Shown here one piece after another: positions 48,103-55,193 of a stretch of DNA of 64,000 nt. The notes beneath the pieces were generated by a model, which was not told the DNA's origin, made no database searches, and saw only the letters and a list, made by a program, of their open reading frames with translations. Each line of letters opens with the position of its first letter. The stretch's first letter is position 1. The position numbers and the translations under genes were made by a program. This DNA is from Comamonas serinivorans (GTDB lineage Bacteria > Pseudomonadota > Gammaproteobacteria > Burkholderiales > Burkholderiaceae_C): NCBI RefSeq assembly GCF_002158865.1, contig NZ_CP021455.1:2356001-2420000 (forward strand), written 5' to 3'.

Positions 48103-49398
48103 TCAGCGCTGGGCCTTGCCCGCACGCACCTGCTTGACGTCGAATTCCGTGACGGGCGCCGCCTGGTTGCCCCAGCTGTTGCGCACGTGGCTGAGCACAT
48201 CGGCCACCTCGGCGTCGTTCAGCACCGTCATGAAGGGCGGCATGCCGAAGGGCCGCGGGTTGGCCGCGGTGCTGGGAGCAAACCCGCCACGCAGCGTTTG
48301 CTCCACCAGGTTGGACACGTTGTCCATCAGCACGGCCCGGTTGCCGGCCAGCGGCGGATAAGCCCCGGGCACGCCCTGGCCGCTTGCGCCGTGGCACTGC
48401 ACACAGTGCACCTGGTACAGCGTGGCACCGCGCGTCAGCCTGTCCTTGCTGGATGCTGGCGCCTGGGGCGCCGGTGGCGCGGCTTCGACCGGGATGGCCT
48501 TGAGGTAGGTGGCCATGGCGTGGAGATCGGCCGGTGTCAGGTACTGGGTGCTGTGCTGCACCACCTCGCGCATGGGGCCGGCCACCGTCCCGCGGCTGGA
48601 CTGGCCGGACGCGAGCAGGGCGACGATGTCGGTCAGCGGCCAATCCTGCACGCCGGCTTGCCGGGGATCGGACAGGGACGGGGCGTACCAGTTGCGCATG
48701 GGGATCATGCCGCCGGGCATGAGGGCGGTGTGGCGGCTCGCGCCCCAGGCGTTGCGGGGGGAATGGCAATCGGCGCAATGGCCCAGTCCGGTCACCAGGT
48801 AGGCGCCCCGGTCGTACTCGGGACCCCGCTGGGCCTGCGGCTTGTGTTCGCCGGGCGAGAAGAACAGCGCCCGCCACACGGCCAACGCCGCCTGTTGGTT
48901 GTACGGCCACCGCAGGTCCGCCGGTCGATTGGGCTGCGCGACGGCCGGCAGGCTTTGCAGGTAGGCGAACATCGCATCGCTGTCGGCGCGCGTCACCCGC
49001 GTGTAGCTGGTGTAAGGAAACGCCGGGTACAGCAGGCGGCCATCGGCGGCGCGGCCTTCATGCAGGGCGCGCCAGAAGGCGTCGGCATTCCAGCTGCCGA
49101 TGCCGTGCTGGCGATCCGGGGTCAGGTTGGGGGCATACAGGCTGCCAAACGGCGTGGGCAGTTCGCGCCCACCAGCCCAGGCCGCGCCGCCCGGCGCGGT
49201 GTGGCAGTGCATGCAGTTGCCGGCACGCACCAGGTAGGCGCCACGCTGCAGCGCCTGGGCCGAGCGATCCAGTGGCGGATCATCCCGAATGGCGATGTCG
49301 CTGCTGTTGCGCCACACCACCCAGGCCACAGCCGCCGCCAGCAGCACAACGGCAACCAGGAGCCAACGGCGCAAGCGGGATGTCGGTGCGCGCGTCAT
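48103..49398 (-). CDS. Tri-haem cytochrome c (alcohol/gluconate dehydrogenase-type)
   Basis: A 431-residue membrane-anchored protein. It has an N-terminal anchor (WLLVAVVLLAAAVAWVVW) and three haem c sites: CMHCH near residue 60, CADCH near 205 and CVQCH near 340. Architecture matches the cytochrome subunit of membrane-bound alcohol, aldehyde or gluconate dehydrogenases. No dehydrogenase partner is next to it. It starts at 49398, overlapping the di-haem cytochrome stop by four bases, so the two are coupled and may pass electrons between each other. Confidence 0.9.
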   Translation of the reverse strand: MTRAPTSRLRRWLLVAVVLLAAAVAWVVWRNSSDIAIRDDPPLDRSAQALQRGAYLVRAGNCMHCHTAPGGAAWAGGRELPTPFGSLYAPNLTPDRQHGIGSWNADAFWRALHEGRAADGRLLYPAFPYTSYTRVTRADSDAMFAYLQSLPAVAQPNRPADLRWPYNQQAALAVWRALFFSPGEHKPQAQRGPEYDRGAYLVTGLGHCADCHSPRNAWGASRHTALMPGGMIPMRNWYAPSLSDPRQAGVQDWPLTDIVALLASGQSSRGTVAGPMREVVQHSTQYLTPADLHAMATYLKAIPVEAAPPAPQAPASSKDRLTRGATLYQVHCVQCHGASGQGVPGAYPPLAGNRAVLMDNVSNLVEQTLRGGFAPSTAANPRPFGMPPFMTVLNDAEVADVLSHVRNSWGNQAAPVTEFDVKQVRAGKAQR

Positions 49399-50165
49399 GG
49401 GGCCTGCAGATCCGGTGCGGCGCCACAGCGGTAGGCCGGGACCAGGGGACCACGCACCGCAGCGGCGGGCTTGGCGCCTGCGGGCACGGCCTGCACCGCC
49501 AGCCAGCTCGCGGCGGCGTGCAGGTCTTCGTCGGTCAGCTCGTGCACAACGCGGGCCATGCAGTCGGGCGCCAGCGCGCGGCGCTGGCCGGTGCGCCAGG
49601 CACCCAGCTGACCGACGAGGTAGGCCTTGGGCAAACCCAGCAAGGCCGGGGTGTTCGGGGCGATGCCCATCAGTTGCTCGCCATGGCACTGCATGCAGGC
49701 CGGCACGCCTGCGCCTGGTTTGCCCTGGCGCACCAGTTGCTCGCCGCGCGCCAGCAGCTGCGCATCCACCTGCGACGCCCGTTCGGCCGGCGGCGGGTAG
49801 ACGACATCGAGCTGGGCAAAGTAGCGGGCAATTTCAAGCAGGTATGCGTCTGAAAGAGGCTCCACCAAATCGGCCATCAGGCCATAGTGGCGCCTGCCAT
49901 CTTGAAAATTCTTGAGCTGGTGGTAGAGGTAGCCTGCCGGTTTGCCGGCCAGGCGCGGGTAGTAGCCATCGGGCCCCGCACGGCCCTGCAAGCCATGGCA
50001 GGCCGTGCAGGCCTGCATGCGCTGGGCCATGGAGTCTTCAAAGGTGGGAGACGCTGAAGGTGTCTGGGCCTGCACGCTGCCCAGCAGCGCGGCCGATGCC
50101 GCCAGGCAAACCGCCGCAGCGGCCAGGACCGAGGAGAAGAAGCGCAACCCGCGTTGGTGTCGCAT
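49395..50165 (-). CDS. Di-haem cytochrome c (c4-like)
   Basis: A 256-residue periplasmic protein with a signal peptide (VLAAAAVCLAASAALLGSVQA) and two haem sites, CTACH near residue 53 and CMQCH near 155. Methionine/tyrosine-rich loops (YPRLAGKPAGYLYHQLKNF) are typical of c4-type cytochromes that feed terminal oxidases. It is 19 bp downstream of the OmpA lipoprotein and overlaps the tri-haem cytochrome, forming one minus-strand operon. Confidence 0.9.
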   Translation of the reverse strand: MRHQRGLRFFSSVLAAAAVCLAASAALLGSVQAQTPSASPTFEDSMAQRMQACTACHGLQGRAGPDGYYPRLAGKPAGYLYHQLKNFQDGRRHYGLMADLVEPLSDAYLLEIARYFAQLDVVYPPPAERASQVDAQLLARGEQLVRQGKPGAGVPACMQCHGEQLMGIAPNTPALLGLPKAYLVGQLGAWRTGQRRALAPDCMARVVHELTDEDLHAAASWLAVQAVPAGAKPAAAVRGPLVPAYRCGAAPDLQAP

Positions 50166-50184
50166 GCCCGTTCACTCGCGTGCG

Positions 50185-50790
50185 TCAGCGCACCACGATC
50201 AGCACGCGCCGGTTGCGCGGCTCATCCACGCCCGGTCCGGTGGCCACGAGCAGGTCGCGTTGCCCGCGCCCCACGGCGCGGATGCGATCAGCTGGAAAAC
50301 CCCGGCCCACCAGCAAATCCCGCAAGGCGTTGGCGCGGGCTTGGGAGATGCGGTCGTTCTGCTCGGGCGTGCCCGTCGTGTCGGTGTAGCCGATGACGAC
50401 GATTTCGCCGCCCGGGCGCGAGGTAGCTGCCGTCAGCACCGTGTCCAGCTCAGCCAGGGATTTCAGCGTGAGCGTGGCCCCTCCGGTCTCGAACTCCAGC
50501 GTGTAGGTATCGGGCTTGGCGGGTGTCAACCGCAGGATGTCGGCATACGCGTCCTTCACGGCCGCCGCGTCCAGGGTGGATGCCGTCTGTTTGCCCAGCG
50601 GGCTCACGTCGGTGCTGGCATAGGCGTGGCTGAGCACCTGTTCGGAATCGTTGTTGCGCACCACCACCGCGGTGGCACGGCCCCCGCTGTCGGGCAGCAG
50701 CACCACGCGCGTGCGCGGTGCGCAGGCCGTCAGCAGGACACAGGACGCAAGCAGGGCGAGGGCGGGGACACGAAACACACCCTGGTTCAT
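50185..50790 (-). CDS. OmpA-domain outer-membrane lipoprotein
   Basis: A 201-residue protein with a lipoprotein signal ending LLTAC (cysteine near residue 23). The C-terminal OmpA-like peptidoglycan-binding domain has IVVIGYTDTTGTPEQNDRISQARANAL, written here as VIGYTDTTGTPEQN, and VGRGQRD...NRRVLIVVR. It likely ties the outer membrane to peptidoglycan. It overlaps the FecR-type gene stop by four bases (start 50790), and this FecR-OmpA pairing is common in proteobacteria. Confidence 0.9.
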   Translation of the reverse strand: MNQGVFRVPALALLASCVLLTACAPRTRVVLLPDSGGRATAVVVRNNDSEQVLSHAYASTDVSPLGKQTASTLDAAAVKDAYADILRLTPAKPDTYTLEFETGGATLTLKSLAELDTVLTAATSRPGGEIVVIGYTDTTGTPEQNDRISQARANALRDLLVGRGFPADRIRAVGRGQRDLLVATGPGVDEPRNRRVLIVVR

Positions 50791-51251
50791 GACTCGACGT
50801 CCACGATGAAGTCGGTGCCGCGCACGCCGATGACGGCTGTGGGCGTGGTGACCTTCACGTTGTCGGGTTGGCTTTTGCCGAGGGCGCCGGTGATCATGCG
50901 CAGCGTGCCCTGCACGATCTGTACGGCCAGGTTGCCGGTCTGATTCACGGGCTCGTAGCGCAGGGCGGTCAAACTGACCGACGAGTTGGCACCCACGGTG
51001 ATCACGGTGCCGTCGCTCAGGGTGAGGGCCGCGCCGCTTTTGCTGCCGGTTTCGATGCGGTCGGACTCGGCAATCGCCTGGCCCACCACGGGCTGCGTGC
51101 GAGAATTCCCGTGGACCACGAACACCTCGCCTTCGACGGCTTTGAAGATGCCGCCGGAAGAGGGCAGTGGCTCAGCCGCGTGGGCGGCACCCAGGCCAAG
51201 GGCGCAAATCACGGTCAAGGACCGCAGCCATGAAGACAGGTGGAGATTCAT
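50787..51251 (-). CDS. Periplasmic FecR-domain protein
   Basis: A 154-residue secreted protein with a signal peptide (LTVICALGLGAAHAA) and a FecR beta domain: VEGEVFVVHGNSRTQPVVGQ, LTLSDGTVITVGANSSV, and TPTAVIGVRGTDFIV. Unlike true anti-sigma FecR it has no N-terminal cytoplasmic part, and no sigma factor lies nearby. It is the first gene of a minus-strand operon with the OmpA lipoprotein and two cytochromes, so a sensory or scaffold role is possible (inference). Start at 51251. Confidence 0.85.
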   Translation of the reverse strand: MNLHLSSWLRSLTVICALGLGAAHAAEPLPSSGGIFKAVEGEVFVVHGNSRTQPVVGQAIAESDRIETGSKSGAALTLSDGTVITVGANSSVSLTALRYEPVNQTGNLAVQIVQGTLRMITGALGKSQPDNVKVTTPTAVIGVRGTDFIVDVES

Positions 51252-51334
51252 GGTGGTGGAAGGCTGATGAAAACTGAATCGTAACGCCAAGACACACAAT
51301 TCAAGGCCAAAGATTTGTACTACCAAGGAATGCA

Positions 51335-52231
51335 ATGGCAAGTTTGTTGATTTTGTTGGATGACATCGCCACGATGCTGGACGATGTGGCCGTGCTCACC
51401 AAATTGACCGCCAAGAAAACCGCAGGCGTCCTGGGGGACGACCTGGCGCTCAACGCACAGCAAGTGAGCGGCGTTTCTGCCAGCCGCGAGTTGCCGGTGG
51501 TCTGGGCAGTGGCCAAGGGCTCGTTCATCAACAAATGCGTGCTCATTCCGATTGCCCTGCTGCTCAACGCCTTTTTGCCGGCGCTGGTCACGCCGCTGCT
51601 GATGCTGGGCGGCGCCTTCCTGTGTTACGAAGGGGCGGAAAAAATCCTCCACAAGCTGCTGCACAAGGGGGAGGACGACGGCAAAACCAACGCAGCGGTG
51701 CTGCAGGGGCAGCTCACCCCCGCTGAAATCCAGGCCATGGAGGCCCAAAAGATCAAAGGGGCGATCAAGACCGATTTCATCCTGTCCGCGGAAATCATCG
51801 TGATCGCCCTGGGCGTGGTGCAAGAGGCCACGTTTTGGACCCAGGTGTCGGTGCTGTGCGGCATCGGCATCTTGATGACCGTCGGGGTGTACGCCCTGGT
51901 CGCCGGCATCATCAAGCTCGATGACCTGGGCCTGTACCTGACGCAGCGGGCCAGTGCCGCGCAACAGGCCGCAGGACGCGCCATCCTGGTGCTGGCTCCG
52001 TGGCTGATGAAGACCTTGTCGGTCGTCGGCACGGCCGCCATGTTCCTGGTGGGCGGCGGCATCCTGGTGCACGGCGTGCCCTGGTTGCACCACGCGGCAG
52101 AAGCCGCGGTGGCTCACCTCGGGGCGTTCCTGGGCAGCAACCTCTTCAACGCCGTTGTGGGCATCGTGGCCGGCCTGGTGATCGTGGCCATCGTGACCGG
52201 TGTACAGCGTCTGCTGCGGCGCAGTGCGTAA
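51335..52231 (+). CDS. DUF808 (YedI-like) integral membrane protein
   Basis: A 298-residue inner-membrane protein beginning MASLLILLDDIATMLDDVA, the family hallmark, with blocks KLTAKKTAGVLGDDLALNAQQ and FINKCVLIPIALLLNAF. The several hydrophobic segments match YedI-family proteins, whose function is unknown. ATG at 51335 has AAGGAA a few bases upstream. It is divergent from the FecR gene and converges on phhB, with palindrome copy 13 between. Confidence 0.9.
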   Translation: MASLLILLDDIATMLDDVAVLTKLTAKKTAGVLGDDLALNAQQVSGVSASRELPVVWAVAKGSFINKCVLIPIALLLNAFLPALVTPLLMLGGAFLCYEGAEKILHKLLHKGEDDGKTNAAVLQGQLTPAEIQAMEAQKIKGAIKTDFILSAEIIVIALGVVQEATFWTQVSVLCGIGILMTVGVYALVAGIIKLDDLGLYLTQRASAAQQAAGRAILVLAPWLMKTLSVVGTAAMFLVGGGILVHGVPWLHHAAEAAVAHLGAFLGSNLFNAVVGIVAGLVIVAIVTGVQRLLRRSA

Positions 52232-52249
52232 TTCGTCCGCGCCGATAAA

Positions 52250-52302
52250 TGGAGTATCGGCTGATCGCCGATGATTGAATAACGGCGGCAGTCGTATACT
52301 CC
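52250..52302. repeat. Dispersed palindrome copy 13 (DUF808 / phhB)
   Basis: Runs from TGGAGTATCGG to GTATACTCC, with inner CGCCG / CGGCG-type arms around GATTGAATAA. It lies between the 3' ends of convergent genes and could end both transcripts. Confidence 0.82.
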
Positions 52303-52314
52303 TGAAGCGGCTGC

Positions 52315-52623
52315 TCAGGTGCTTGAGGCGCGGCGGGCGTAGGCCGCGTCCATGACCTGCGCGAGGCTGACGTCTTTCTGGGTCAGGCCTTGCGCATCGT
52401 GCGTGGTGAGCGTGACCCAGACGCGGTCGTAGACGTTGCGCCAGTCGGGGTGGTGATCGGCGCGTTCGGCCGCCAGCGCCACCTCGGTCATGAAGGCAAA
52501 CGCGGGGCCAAACCCCGCAAACACGAACTCTCGCTGCAGCTGGCCACCTGCCTCGTCCAACAGCGTCCACTCGGGCACGGCCGAAATGGCTGCGTCGCGT
52601 TCCACCCCTGTCAATCGTTTCAT
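52315..52623 (-). CDS. phhB: 4a-hydroxytetrahydrobiopterin dehydratase
   Basis: A 102-residue pterin-4a-carbinolamine dehydratase. It has the family active site HHPDWRNVYDRVWVTLTTHD with the two adjacent histidines, and a helix ending AQVMDAAY. It recycles the pterin cofactor of phenylalanine hydroxylase; no phhA is seen in the window. Start at 52623 (MKRLTGVERD); an ATG five codons upstream is possible. Confidence 0.93.
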   Translation of the reverse strand: MKRLTGVERDAAISAVPEWTLLDEAGGQLQREFVFAGFGPAFAFMTEVALAAERADHHPDWRNVYDRVWVTLTTHDAQGLTQKDVSLAQVMDAAYARRASST

Positions 52624-52721
52624 GGTCGATCCTTGCAAGTCAGGCCTGTGGGCCCAGGCCTCAGTGTGAGCTCAGCAGCACCGAAGTGGCGGTCCGGTGC
52701 CTGACAGAGCTGCCCCCGCCG

Positions 52722-53273
52722 TCAGCCGCCGTCACCCGTGCCGCTGCTGCTGCGGATCAAGGGCGGGTTGACCTGCCCAGGCGGGCGCCGGATGACCGCG
52801 CCATTGCCCGGGTTGCCCACGGGACGATCAGCACCGGTGGGCCGGTTGGGGCGCGGCCGGTTGTTGTCGGGGCGGTTGTGGTTCCAGCCCGGACGATCGG
52901 GGCGACCGTTGTTCCAGCCGGGCCGGTGGTCGTCGGGGCGCCAGCCCGGCCGGTTGTAGCCTGGGCGTTCGTAACGGCCCGGAATCCAGCGGCGATGACC
53001 GCGGTCCAAGTCCCAGTAGCCGCTGACCCAGAGGGCACCCGCATACGGCGCCACCGGCACCACCTCGTGCGGGATGGCAGGGTAGTAGGTGCCGTTGTAG
53101 AAGCCGTCGGCATAGCCGTTGTCGTAATAGCTGCCGCCGCCGTAATAGGTCGAGCCACTGTCGTAATACGGTTCGCCCACCGGAGCGACCACGCAGCCGG
53201 TCAACGCCAGGCCGGCCAAGGCGGCCACCAGCAGGGCAAGGGGACGACGCCCGTGAGGATGTTGACGATTCAC
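52722..53273 (-). CDS. Lipoprotein with YXWQXHF/WxxGxW-type repeats
   Basis: A 183-residue lipoprotein with signal LLVAALAGLALTGC (cysteine about residue 26). A tyrosine/glycine-rich stretch follows, then a motif WVSGYWDLDRGHRRWIPGRY of the type repeated in small surface lipoproteins, then an arginine/proline/asparagine-rich low-complexity tail. Function is unknown. The GTG at 53273 has AGGAGG nine bases upstream, which decides this start over a longer frame. Confidence 0.8.
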   Translation of the reverse strand: MNRQHPHGRRPLALLVAALAGLALTGCVVAPVGEPYYDSGSTYYGGGSYYDNGYADGFYNGTYYPAIPHEVVPVAPYAGALWVSGYWDLDRGHRRWIPGRYERPGYNRPGWRPDDHRPGWNNGRPDRPGWNHNRPDNNRPRPNRPTGADRPVGNPGNGAVIRRPPGQVNPPLIRSSSGTGDGG

Positions 53274-53488
53274 GAAGAACCTCCTGTGGGTTAAGCCCGG
53301 CCGGACACGCGTCCCGCCATGAGGCACTCCCGTCTTAACGCAAGTCCTGCATCGGGGGCTGACCCGGCACACGACTTGACACCGAACTTTACCTGGGCCT
53401 TACCTGCTTGCCCGCTGGCACGCCAGTCGGCATCTCCATCGCGCTTTGCAGACCACCCAGTATTGGCCAGTTGGGGGCGGTTGTGGCA

Positions 53489-53512
53489 AGAAAAAAGGGC
53501 CTGGGAGGCCCT
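53489..53512 (-). terminator. Rho-independent terminator of gdhA
   Basis: On the minus strand, stem AGGGCC / GGCCCT with a five-base loop is followed by TTTTTTC, 28 bp after the gdhA stop. Confidence 0.88.
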
Positions 53513-53539
53513 CATTTCGTGACAGATGGCATGCCAGCC

Positions 53540-54883
53540 TCAGATCACGCCCTGGGCAAGCATCGCGTCGGCCACCTTCACAAAGCCGGCCACGTTGGCG
53601 CCGTTCACGTAGCTGACCGAGCCGTCGTCGCGACCGCCGTACTGCACGCAGGCGGCGTGGATCTTCTGCATGATCTCCAGCAGGCGACCGTCGACCTCTT
53701 CGCGCGTCCAGTTCAGGCGCATGGCGTTCTGGCTCATTTCCAGGCCAGAGGTGGCGACACCGCCCGCGTTGCTGGCCTTGCCGGGCGCGTACAGCACTCG
53801 GGCTTCTTCGAACACGTGAACGGCGTCCAGCGTCGACGGCATGTTGGCGCCTTCTGCCACACAGATCACGCCGTTCTTGACCAGCAGCCGGGCGTCGTCG
53901 CCGTTGAGTTCGTTCTGCGTGGCGCAAGGCAGGGCCACGTCCACGGGCACGTGCCACGGCGTCTTGCCGGCATGGAACTCGGCCTTGACGCGCTTGGCGT
54001 ATTCGTCGACGCGACCGTAGAGGTGGTTCTTCACCTCCATCAGTTCGGCCAGCTTCTCGGGGCTGAAACCGTCTTCATCGACCACGGTCCCGCTCGAGTC
54101 CGACACCGTCACGACCTTGGCGCCCAGCGCCATGGCTTTTTCGACGGCGTACTGCGCCACGTTGCCCGAGCCGGACACCGACACGCGCAGGCCCTGGAAG
54201 GACTTGCCCTGGCGTTGCAGCATTTCGTCGGCAAAGTACACCGTGCCGTAGCCCGTGGCTTCGGGGCGGATCAGCGAGCCACCAAACGACAGGCCCTTGC
54301 CGGTCAGCACGCATTCGGCGCTGTTGGTGAGCTTCTTCATCATGCCGGCCATGAAGCCGACTTCGCGGCCGCCGACGCCGATGTCACCGGCCGGCACGTC
54401 CGTGTCGGCGCCCACATGGCGGAACAGCTCCTGGACGAAGGCCTGGCAAAAGCGCATCACTTCCATCGGGCTCTTGCCCTTGGGGTCGAAGTCCGAGCCC
54501 CCCTTGCCGCCGCCCATGGGCAGGGTGGTCAGGGCGTTCTTGAAGGTCTGCTCGAAAGCCAGGAACTTCAGGATGGACAGGTTCACCGAGGGGTGGAAGC
54601 GCAGGCCACCTTTGTAGGGGCCGATCGACTGGCTGTGTTGGATGCGGTAGCCGCGGTTGACCTGCACTTCGCCGCGATCGTTGATCCAGCTGACGCGGAA
54701 CGTGATCACACGCTCGGGCTCGACCAGGCGCTCCAGCAACGATTGCTCGGTGTACTTGGGGTTGTTGCTGATGAAGGGCCACAGGCTGTCGATCACCTCG
54801 GTCACGGCCTGGATGAACTCAGGTTGGCCGGGGTTGCGTTCCTGCACATGCTGGAGAAACTGCGCCGAGGAGGTGTATTTCAT
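53540..54883 (-). CDS. gdhA: NADP-type glutamate dehydrogenase
   Basis: A 447-residue hexameric-type glutamate dehydrogenase joining ammonia to 2-oxoglutarate. Visible are the substrate/catalytic lysine region GGLRFHPSVN and LPMGGGKGGSDFDPKG, the GDIGVGGREVGFM block, the nucleotide-binding SGSGNVAQYA, and NAGGVATSGLEMSQN. Length matches the NADPH-dependent biosynthetic class. Start at 54883 (MKYTSSAQFLQ). It has its own terminator and is divergent from polA. Confidence 0.96.
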   Translation of the reverse strand: MKYTSSAQFLQHVQERNPGQPEFIQAVTEVIDSLWPFISNNPKYTEQSLLERLVEPERVITFRVSWINDRGEVQVNRGYRIQHSQSIGPYKGGLRFHPSVNLSILKFLAFEQTFKNALTTLPMGGGKGGSDFDPKGKSPMEVMRFCQAFVQELFRHVGADTDVPAGDIGVGGREVGFMAGMMKKLTNSAECVLTGKGLSFGGSLIRPEATGYGTVYFADEMLQRQGKSFQGLRVSVSGSGNVAQYAVEKAMALGAKVVTVSDSSGTVVDEDGFSPEKLAELMEVKNHLYGRVDEYAKRVKAEFHAGKTPWHVPVDVALPCATQNELNGDDARLLVKNGVICVAEGANMPSTLDAVHVFEEARVLYAPGKASNAGGVATSGLEMSQNAMRLNWTREEVDGRLLEIMQKIHAACVQYGGRDDGSVSYVNGANVAGFVKVADAMLAQGVI

Positions 54884-55193
54884 CTTGATGAACTCGTTGG
54901 AAAAAAGAAACAACTGCTTGTTGCGAAAAGCCCGCCATTTTGCATGAAGGGCGGCCGCGGTCCCTCAAGACGCGCCATGCTGGTGCGGATATGCACCGGG
55001 TTGGCGCCTTGTTTGCCCCAACTTTGGGAACGCTTCGGCATGTGCGAAGGCTTTGGGTGGCGCGGGTACGCCGCGGCTCGCCCCCGGCTTCGCGACGGTC
55101 GCTGAAGCGACCTGCTCGGGAGCCTGAAGCAGGCAAGGCTTTCTCGCGGGGAAATGGCCTTGGCGTGAACAGGCGTGCGGGCACAATCGGTCC
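54884..55193. other. Divergent gdhA-polA control region
   Basis: About 310 bp without a supported gene. It must hold promoters for both genes; a plausible polA promoter is at 55160-55187. The remainder is GC-rich with no recognised RNA. Confidence 0.5.
55160..55187 (+). promoter_or_regulatory. Probable polA promoter
   Basis: TTGGCG and CACAAT with a 16-bp spacer. The -10 ends six bases before the polA ATG, so the transcript would have almost no leader, and no Shine-Dalgarno sequence is present. Confidence 0.5.
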
